Under the pieces are notes generated by a model. It made no database searches. It saw only the letters and a program-made list of their open reading frames with translations, and had not been told where the DNA came from. Shown here piece by piece: positions 58,778-64,000 of a DNA stretch of 64,000 nucleotides (position 1 is its first letter; every line of letters starts with the position of its first letter). Location of the stretch: positions 3,906,001 to 3,970,000 of the forward strand of contig NZ_CP048814.1 in NCBI RefSeq assembly GCF_014217785.1, given 5' to 3'. Source of the DNA: Rhodococcus triatomae (GTDB lineage: Bacteria > Actinomycetota > Actinomycetes > Mycobacteriales > Mycobacteriaceae). Position numbers and translations under genes: made by a program.

Positions 58778-59558
58778 TGTGGAGCGGGGCGAAGTCGGCT
58801 CGACGCTTCTCCACGAACGCATCGACGCCTTCGCGGCCGGCCGGGCTGTTCGCCGCGCGGGCGATCGAGGCGGCTTCGGCATCGAGCTGCCGGTCCAGCG
58901 AATTCGTGCGGGATTCGGCGAGCAGGGTCTTGATGCCCTCGTATGCGCTGGTCGGTCCGACTGCGATAGCTCGGGCCAGCCGTAGTGCCTCGTCCTGGAC
59001 GAGGTCGTCGCCGACCAGGCGGCTCAGGATGCCCAACCGGGCGGCCTCGTCCGCTCCGAGGACGGAATCGGTGAGCAGGATCTCACGAGCCCGGCCGCTG
59101 CCGACGATGCGCGGCAACGTCCAGGACATGCCGCCGTCGGGAGTGAACCCGATGGTCGGGTAGGCGGGACGCAACTTCGTCGCGGGACCGCCGAGGGCGA
59201 TGTCGGCCAGGCAGACCAGGCTCATCCCGGCTCCGGCCGCCCAGCCCTGGACTCCGGCGACGATGGGTACGCGCGCGGCGTCGAGGGCGCGTACCAGCCC
59301 GTGGAAGTTCTCGGCGACGTCCGCGACGTGCGCGCCCCGGTCGGGAGCCGCGGCGAAGCCACGCACGTTGCCACCCGCACAGAAGTTCGGGCCGGTACCG
59401 CGGAGGAGGATGCTGCCGATCCGGTCGCCCAGTTCGGTGAGCGCCCGGGTGCCCTGCGCCACTCCCTCGGAGTCGAGCGACGCACCGTGGTCGGCGGTGG
59501 AGATGGTGATGCTCAGGACGCCGTCCTCGAGCCGGACCTTGCTGTATTCGGCAGTCAC
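58770..59558 (-). CDS. Crotonase-family protein, PaaG-like (isomerase rather than hydratase)
   Basis: A 262-residue crotonase. GTGPNFCAGGNVRGFAAAPD is the first oxyanion motif, and GVQGWAAGAGMSLVCLADIA the second. The first hydratase glutamate is replaced by serine (GAGMSLV), and the second by alanine in KLRPAYPTIGFTPDGG. PDGGMSWTLPRIVG has the aspartate found in PaaG-type and delta-3,delta-2-enoyl-CoA isomerases. Hydration is therefore unlikely; isomerisation of an enoyl-CoA is the better guess. GTG 59558 is the start; it is convergent with ung. Confidence 0.85.
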   Translation of the reverse strand: MTAEYSKVRLEDGVLSITISTADHGASLDSEGVAQGTRALTELGDRIGSILLRGTGPNFCAGGNVRGFAAAPDRGAHVADVAENFHGLVRALDAARVPIVAGVQGWAAGAGMSLVCLADIALGGPATKLRPAYPTIGFTPDGGMSWTLPRIVGSGRAREILLTDSVLGADEAARLGILSRLVGDDLVQDEALRLARAIAVGPTSAYEGIKTLLAESRTNSLDRQLDAEAASIARAANSPAGREGVDAFVEKRRADFAPLHSH

Positions 59559-59641
59559 GGTCTGCACACTAGCGTGGACGATCGGTGTCAGGGGAGACGG
59601 GTCTCCGGGGGAGTGCGGGGGAATACACGGTGGTGAACGCA

Positions 59642-59675
59642 ACAGTGCCCGGCACCTGAATCGGTGCCGGGCACT
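59642..59675 (-). terminator. Terminator after rpmB
   Basis: Perfect 14-base arms (59642-59655 and 59662-59675) with a 6-base loop, 26 bases after the rpmB stop on the minus strand. Confidence 0.82.
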
Positions 59676-59700
59676 GCCGAGAAACGCTGGTGGGCTCGCG

Positions 59701-59892
59701 TCAGCCGCGCGCGACCTTACCTGCCTTGAGGCAGGAGGTGCACACGTTGATCTTGCGGGTGTTACCCGGTGCGACCTCCGCGCGAACGGACTGGATGTTC
59801 GGGTTCCAGCGACGATTGGTACGCCGGTGCGAGTGCGAGACCGACTTCCCGAAGCCGGGGCCCTTGGCGCATACGTCGCAGACGGCAGCCAT
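59701..59892 (-). CDS. rpmB: 50S ribosomal protein L28 (zinc-binding form)
   Basis: A 63-residue L28. [20 protein letters not shown] and [20 protein letters not shown] are the family signature, with [19 protein letters not shown] at the end. Four cysteines (CDVC and CTSC) make the zinc-binding form, the one usually replaced by a zinc-free copy when zinc is low. ATG 59892 has AAGGAG upstream. It is divergent from the DAK2 gene with 256 bp between. Confidence 0.95.
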   Translation of the reverse strand: MAAVCDVCAKGPGFGKSVSHSHRRTNRRWNPNIQSVRAEVAPGNTRKINVCTSCLKAGKVARG

Positions 59893-60148
59893 AGTCGCGA
59901 ACTCCTTAGAGATAGTGCTGTGATGAGGAACTGTGCATTGCTGACCTCTTCGGAGCGCAACGAAACGAGCGACCCGTGCGAGGCAACCGTCTAAGAGTAG
60001 CCGGTCGTGCGGTGATTGGCCAAACCGGGCCGACCACGCGCTGCGGTGCAGCCTGCGGTACACCGGGGATGGGCCGCCGTCGCGGCGCCGACGGTACCGC
60101 CCCGTTACGCTGACTCACACTCGCACGCAGACCGCCGGAAGGACAGCA

Positions 60149-61945
60149 GTGGCCCCTGAGGACGACGCCCGGATGGACGGGCGCGCCCTCATGGACTGGG
60201 CGCGCGAGAGTGTGCGGGCGCTGGAGAGTCACCGCGACGAGATCAATGCGCTCAACGTCTTCCCCATTCCGGATTCCGACACGGGCACCAACCTCGTGTT
60301 CACGATGCGTGCCGCGGTGTCCGCGCTCGACGATCTGGTCGCTTCCGGTCCGGTGGGGGAAGCGCCCGGGGTACACCAGATCGCGGTCGTGCTGGCTCGG
60401 GGGTCGGTTGTCGGGGCGCGCGGAAACTCCGGGGTGATCCTCTCCCAGGTCCTGCGAGGGTTGGCCGAGGCGGCGGTCGGTGAGCACATGGACAGTGCCG
60501 GTCTCGGGACGGCCCTGCGCATGGCAACCAATCTGGTCAGCGACGCGGTGAGCTATCTCGTCGAGGGCACGATCGTGACCGTGTTGCGTTGCGCTGCGGA
60601 CGCGATCGCGGGTATCGACCCCGGGACGCCGGTCGCCCGGACCGCAGCGGTTGCCGCGGACGCCGCGGCCGAGGCGCTGGTGCGCACACCGATGCAACTC
60701 GAGGTACTCGGCCGCGCCGGAGTCGTCGACGCGGGCGGTCTCGGCCTCGTCGTGGTACTCGATGCGCTGGTGAAGGCGCTGTCGGGGCATGCCCCCGATC
60801 GTGACTTCGCGCGTTTCCGGCCGCGTGGGAACCTCCCGGCTGCGGTGGCGCGACGTGGCGACTCCACTCCCGGCGACCACGCACCCGGCGACGGGGCCCA
60901 CGCACACGACCACGCGGGGCACGATCATGCCGGCGGGGACGCCCAGGGGATGGACTTCGAGGTGATGTACCTCGTTTCCCGTACCGACGACACCGGTATC
61001 GCGGACCTGCGCGAGCGCCTCGATGCCCTCGGCGACTCGGTCGTCATCGTCGGCGACGGCCGCGGTTCGTGGTCGGTCCACGTGCACTGCCGGGACGCGG
61101 GGGCAGCCGTTGAGGCCGGTCTCGGTGCCGGCGACGTCCGGGGGATCAGGGTGACCAGTTTTCTCCTGGAGTCACACCGTTCCGGCGAAGCCGGGCGCGT
61201 CTCACACCGTTCCGGCGAAGCCGGGCGGTCGTCGCCGGTGTTGCCGAGTCCCGAGGATCTGTCCCGCGCGCACACCCGCCCGGAACGGCGTCGCCGCGGC
61301 GTGATGGCTGTCGCCGCAGGAGACGGGGCGGCGGAGCTCTTCACCGGCGAGGGCGCCACGGTGCTGCGGTGTGACGAGCCGATCACCCGCGGTCAGTTGC
61401 TGGGCGCGATCCGCAAGATGGAGCGCAGCGAGGTGCTGGTGCTGCCCAACGGGGCGTTACCGGCGCAGGAACTCGTCGCGGTCAGCGCGGCGGCCCGCGA
61501 CTCCGATCACGAGGTGCTGTTGCTCGCGTCGTCGTCGATGGTGCAGGGGCTGGCCGCTCTCGCCGTGCACGACGTCTCCCGGGATGCGGGCGACGACGCC
61601 TTCACGATGTCGGAAGCCGCGGCGGCGACGCGGTGGGGTTCGCTGCGGATCGCTGCCGAGCGGGCCCTGACCTATGTGGGGACGTGCGAACCCGGCGACG
61701 GTCTGGGTCTCGTCGGGCACGAGGTGATCGTGATCGACCCCGATCCGCGCCGCGCGGTGCGCCGGCTCGTGGACCTCCTGCTCGGGACCGGTGGCGAACT
61801 CGTGACGATCCTCCTGGGTGCCGACGCGCCTGCGGGTATCGGCGGCGAACTCACCGAGTACATCGAGCACGGCCATCCCGGTGTCGAGGTCATGGTGTAC
61901 GAAGGCGGTCAGCCGGGCGACCTCCTGCAGCTCGGCGTGGAGTGA
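60149..61945 (+). CDS. DAK2-domain protein (FakA/YloV-like)
   Basis: A 598-residue protein. The N-terminal DAK2/DhaL domain binds ATP: NALNVFPIPDSDTGTNLVFT holds the metal-binding aspartates, and GARGNSGVILSQVLRGLAEA the nucleotide loop. A linker at about 240-265 is His/Asp-rich (AHDHAGHDHAGGD). The C-terminal part (EDLSRAHTRPERRRRGVMAV, VLVLPNGALPAQELVAVSAA) fits the FakA C-domain. FakA phosphorylates fatty acids bound to a DegV/FakB partner, which is not in this window. M. tuberculosis has this protein as two genes (Rv2975c/Rv2974c). It is 17 bp ahead of recG. Confidence 0.82.
   Translation: MAPEDDARMDGRALMDWARESVRALESHRDEINALNVFPIPDSDTGTNLVFTMRAAVSALDDLVASGPVGEAPGVHQIAVVLARGSVVGARGNSGVILSQVLRGLAEAAVGEHMDSAGLGTALRMATNLVSDAVSYLVEGTIVTVLRCAADAIAGIDPGTPVARTAAVAADAAAEALVRTPMQLEVLGRAGVVDAGGLGLVVVLDALVKALSGHAPDRDFARFRPRGNLPAAVARRGDSTPGDHAPGDGAHAHDHAGHDHAGGDAQGMDFEVMYLVSRTDDTGIADLRERLDALGDSVVIVGDGRGSWSVHVHCRDAGAAVEAGLGAGDVRGIRVTSFLLESHRSGEAGRVSHRSGEAGRSSPVLPSPEDLSRAHTRPERRRRGVMAVAAGDGAAELFTGEGATVLRCDEPITRGQLLGAIRKMERSEVLVLPNGALPAQELVAVSAAARDSDHEVLLLASSSMVQGLAALAVHDVSRDAGDDAFTMSEAAAATRWGSLRIAAERALTYVGTCEPGDGLGLVGHEVIVIDPDPRRAVRRLVDLLLGTGGELVTILLGADAPAGIGGELTEYIEHGHPGVEVMVYEGGQPGDLLQLGVE
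61172..61227. repeat. 30-bp period in-frame duplication in the DAK2 gene
   Basis: TCACACCGTTCCGGCGAAGC with CGGGCG occurs at 61172-61197 and 61202-61227, with a period of 30 bp. It doubles the SHRSGEAGR segment (about residues 342-361) in the second linker. Confidence 0.88.
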
Positions 61946-61962
61946 AGGGACGGACACCGACG

Positions 61963-64000
61963 ATGGTCACGCTCGCGGATCCTCTCGGACAGGTTTTCGA
62001 CTCGGCGACGGCGGAGGTGCTGGCGGAAGTGCTCGACCTGCACACGGTCGAGGACCTGCTTCGGCACTACCCGCACCGCTATGCCTCACAGGGACGCGAT
62101 CTCGCCGAGAAGGAGCCTCCGGAAGGCGAGCACGTCACGATCATCGGCCGGGTCACGAAGGCCGACACCGTGCGGATGAAGAGTCGGCGCGGGAGCATGC
62201 TCAAAGTGGTGCTGTCGACCGACGTGCAACCCGTCGACGTCACCTTCTTCAACGCGCAGAAGGTCGGCCATGTCATCAAACCCGGTGTGCGGGCGATGTT
62301 CTCGGGAACGGTCAAGTACTTTCGCGGCAAGTGGAGTCTGACTCATCCGAGCTATCTCGTGCTGCCCGAGCCCGGTGCGGGAAGTGAGGACAAGTTCCTC
62401 GAGGCCGGCCGGCTGCGTGGTGCCGGAGATCTGGCGGGAATCGCCCGGGCCGCTCACCGTGCCGGCGCCGACGTCGACCTGTCCGTGTTCGATCGTCCGC
62501 TCATCCCGATCTACCCGGCGACCCGCGCCGTCGAGAGCTGGACGATCATGGGGTGCGTCGGCGCCGTACTCGATCGTCTCGACGAGATCGACGATCCGCT
62601 GCCCGACGACTTCCGAGCCGAGCGCGGATCTGTGGGACTGGGCGAGGCGCTGCGCAAGATCCACCTGCCGAGCAGCCGCGAGGACGTCGCCGAGGCCGAG
62701 GAACGGCTGCGGTTCGACGAGGCTCTCGCCCTGCAACTTGTTCTCGCCCGGCGGCGCCGGGACAACGATGCGCGGGTCGCGCCGGTGTGCGCGCCACGCA
62801 CCGGGGGGATCGCCGAGGCATTCGACGCGCGACTGCCGTTCGATCTCACCGACGGCCAGCTCGAGGTGGCGGGCGAGATCTCGGGCGATCTGTCCGTGGC
62901 ACACCCCATGAGCCGGCTGCTGCAGGGCGAGGTCGGCTCCGGTAAGACCATCGTCGCTCTCCGCGCCATGCTGCAGGTCGTCGATGCCGGTCACCAGTGC
63001 GCACTGCTCGCCCCCACCGAGGTGCTGGCGACACAGCACGCGCGGTCGCTGCGGGCGATGCTCGGTGACCTGGCGACGGCGGGAGAATTGGGCGCCGACG
63101 AGAACGCCACGCGGCTGACCCTGCTCACCGGTTCCATGTCCGTCCCCGCCAAACGTGCCGCGATGCTCGAGATCGTCAGTGGGGAGGCGGGCATCGTGAT
63201 CGGTACCCACGCGCTCATCCAGGACAACGTCGAGTTCTTCGATCTGGGCATGGTCGTCGTGGACGAACAGCACCGGTTCGGGGTCGAACAGCGAGACCGG
63301 CTGCGGTCGCGGGCACGACCGGGAGTGAGCCCGCACCTGCTGGTCATGACGGCCACGCCCATTCCCCGCACCATCGCGATGACCGTTCTCGGTGATCTCG
63401 ACGTCTCGACACTCCGCCAACTGCCACGCGGGCGCAGCCCGATCAAGAGCAGCGTCGTTCCGGCGAGTCAGAAGCCGGGGTGGGTGGCCCGGGCGTGGGA
63501 GCGGATCCGCGAGGAGGTCGCCGACGGCCGCCAGGCCTATGTGGTGTGCTCGCGGATCGGCGACGGAGAGAAGGGCGACGGTGACGACGCGGCGCCGGGG
63601 GCGGGCACCGAGCAGACTCCGGAGCAGAACACCGTCTCCGCTGTCGATCTGCACGAGCAGCTGCGTACCGAACTGCTCCCGGACCTGAGGGTGGGTCTGC
63701 TGCACGGGCGGCTCCCCGCCGACGAGAAGGACGCGGTGATGGGGGAGTTCACCGCGGGAGACATCGACGTCCTGGTCTGCACGACGGTGGTGGAAGTCGG
63801 CGTGGACGTCCCCAACGCGACCGTCATGGTCATCGTCGACGCGGACCGGTTCGGTGTCAGTCAGCTGCACCAGCTGCGCGGACGGGTGGGTCGCGGCGCG
63901 CACCAGGGGCTGTGCATCCTCGTCACCCAGATGAATCCCGGCAGTCCGGCGTACACGCGTCTGTCGAACGTCGCCTCGACCAACGACGGGTTCGAGCTCG
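61963..64000 (+). CDS. recG: ATP-dependent DNA helicase RecG, 3' end outside the window
   Basis: The first 679 codons of RecG, which remodels stalled forks and Holliday junctions. The N-terminal wedge domain includes VEDLLRHYPHRYASQGRDL and EHVTIIGRVTKADTVRMKSR. Motor motifs follow: MSRLLQGEVGSGKTIVALRA (Walker A), LAPTEVLATQHARSL (Ia), VVVDEQHRFGVEQRDRL (II, DEQH), MTATPIPRTIAMTVLGDL (III), VCTTVVEVGVDVPNATVMVI (V) and QLHQLRGRVGRGAHQGLCIL (VI). An acidic insertion (GDGEKGDGDDAAPGAG) lies between motifs IV and V. ATG 61963 is 17 bases after the DAK2 stop. The C-terminus is cut by the window edge. Confidence 0.96.
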   Translation, partial: MVTLADPLGQVFDSATAEVLAEVLDLHTVEDLLRHYPHRYASQGRDLAEKEPPEGEHVTIIGRVTKADTVRMKSRRGSMLKVVLSTDVQPVDVTFFNAQKVGHVIKPGVRAMFSGTVKYFRGKWSLTHPSYLVLPEPGAGSEDKFLEAGRLRGAGDLAGIARAAHRAGADVDLSVFDRPLIPIYPATRAVESWTIMGCVGAVLDRLDEIDDPLPDDFRAERGSVGLGEALRKIHLPSSREDVAEAEERLRFDEALALQLVLARRRRDNDARVAPVCAPRTGGIAEAFDARLPFDLTDGQLEVAGEISGDLSVAHPMSRLLQGEVGSGKTIVALRAMLQVVDAGHQCALLAPTEVLATQHARSLRAMLGDLATAGELGADENATRLTLLTGSMSVPAKRAAMLEIVSGEAGIVIGTHALIQDNVEFFDLGMVVVDEQHRFGVEQRDRLRSRARPGVSPHLLVMTATPIPRTIAMTVLGDLDVSTLRQLPRGRSPIKSSVVPASQKPGWVARAWERIREEVADGRQAYVVCSRIGDGEKGDGDDAAPGAGTEQTPEQNTVSAVDLHEQLRTELLPDLRVGLLHGRLPADEKDAVMGEFTAGDIDVLVCTTVVEVGVDVPNATVMVIVDADRFGVSQLHQLRGRVGRGAHQGLCILVTQMNPGSPAYTRLSNVASTNDGFEL

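Overview
The window is 64 kb of high-GC DNA with dense, ordinary-looking chromosomal genes, many GTG starts and many 4-base stop/start overlaps. The gene content and order match, from memory, the Mycobacterium tuberculosis core segment running from about Rv3039c (echA17) to Rv2973c (recG). Extra genes absent from that segment, and the lack of PE/PPE and IS genes, suggest a mycolic-acid actinobacterium of the Nocardiaceae, most likely Rhodococcus. This placement is inference from synteny and protein style; no search was run. I see no insertion sequence, prophage or CRISPR array.

Layout. (1) 1-8.75 kb: end of a crotonase, two methyltransferases, a beta-propeller lipoprotein, a hexapeptide acyltransferase, and a translationally coupled methyltransferase / GH57 branching enzyme / GT4 glucosyltransferase set that resembles the methylglucose lipopolysaccharide (MGLP) locus. 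(2) 9-16 kb: electron-transfer flavoprotein etfBA, then an OlsB-like/PlsC acyltransferase pair running into cysteine desulfurase, mnmA and a short MetE-like protein. (3) 16-30.4 kb: ligA, a GNAT, an ACT protein, gatCA, a secreted phospholipase A2 plus membrane alpha/beta-hydrolase, a two-component system, pfkA, gatB, lppZ and a DoxX protein. (4) 30.4-39.5 kb: branched-chain amino acid and serine synthesis (ilvD, ilvBNC with a leader-peptide attenuator, serA, leuB). (5) 39.5-48.6 kb: MFS transporter, FAH-family hydrolase, gltX, tRNA-Gln and tRNA-Glu, a 54-residue DUF5302 gene, a split-barrel flavoprotein, an IclR regulator divergent from leuCD, and hupB. (6) 48.6-64 kb: the fbiD-ppk-mutT1 unit on the minus strand, gpsA with a PLP lyase, ddlA, thiL, ung, a PaaG-like crotonase, rpmB, a DAK2/FakA-like protein and recG, which runs off the end.

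Functional links. gltX, tRNA-Gln, tRNA-Glu and gatCAB together supply the indirect route to Gln-tRNA. Cysteine desulfurase and mnmA are adjacent and supply tRNA 2-thiouridine. ilvDBNC, leuB and leuCD cover valine, leucine and isoleucine synthesis apart from threonine deaminase, leuA and the transaminase.

The most notable non-coding signals are the ilvB leader (15-codon peptide with Leu-Leu-Val-Ile and Val-Val, then a hairpin with a T6 run), a two-copy intergenic hairpin repeat with G-rich tails, a 16-bp perfect palindrome ahead of etfBA, and a thiL gene whose best start codon is ATC.
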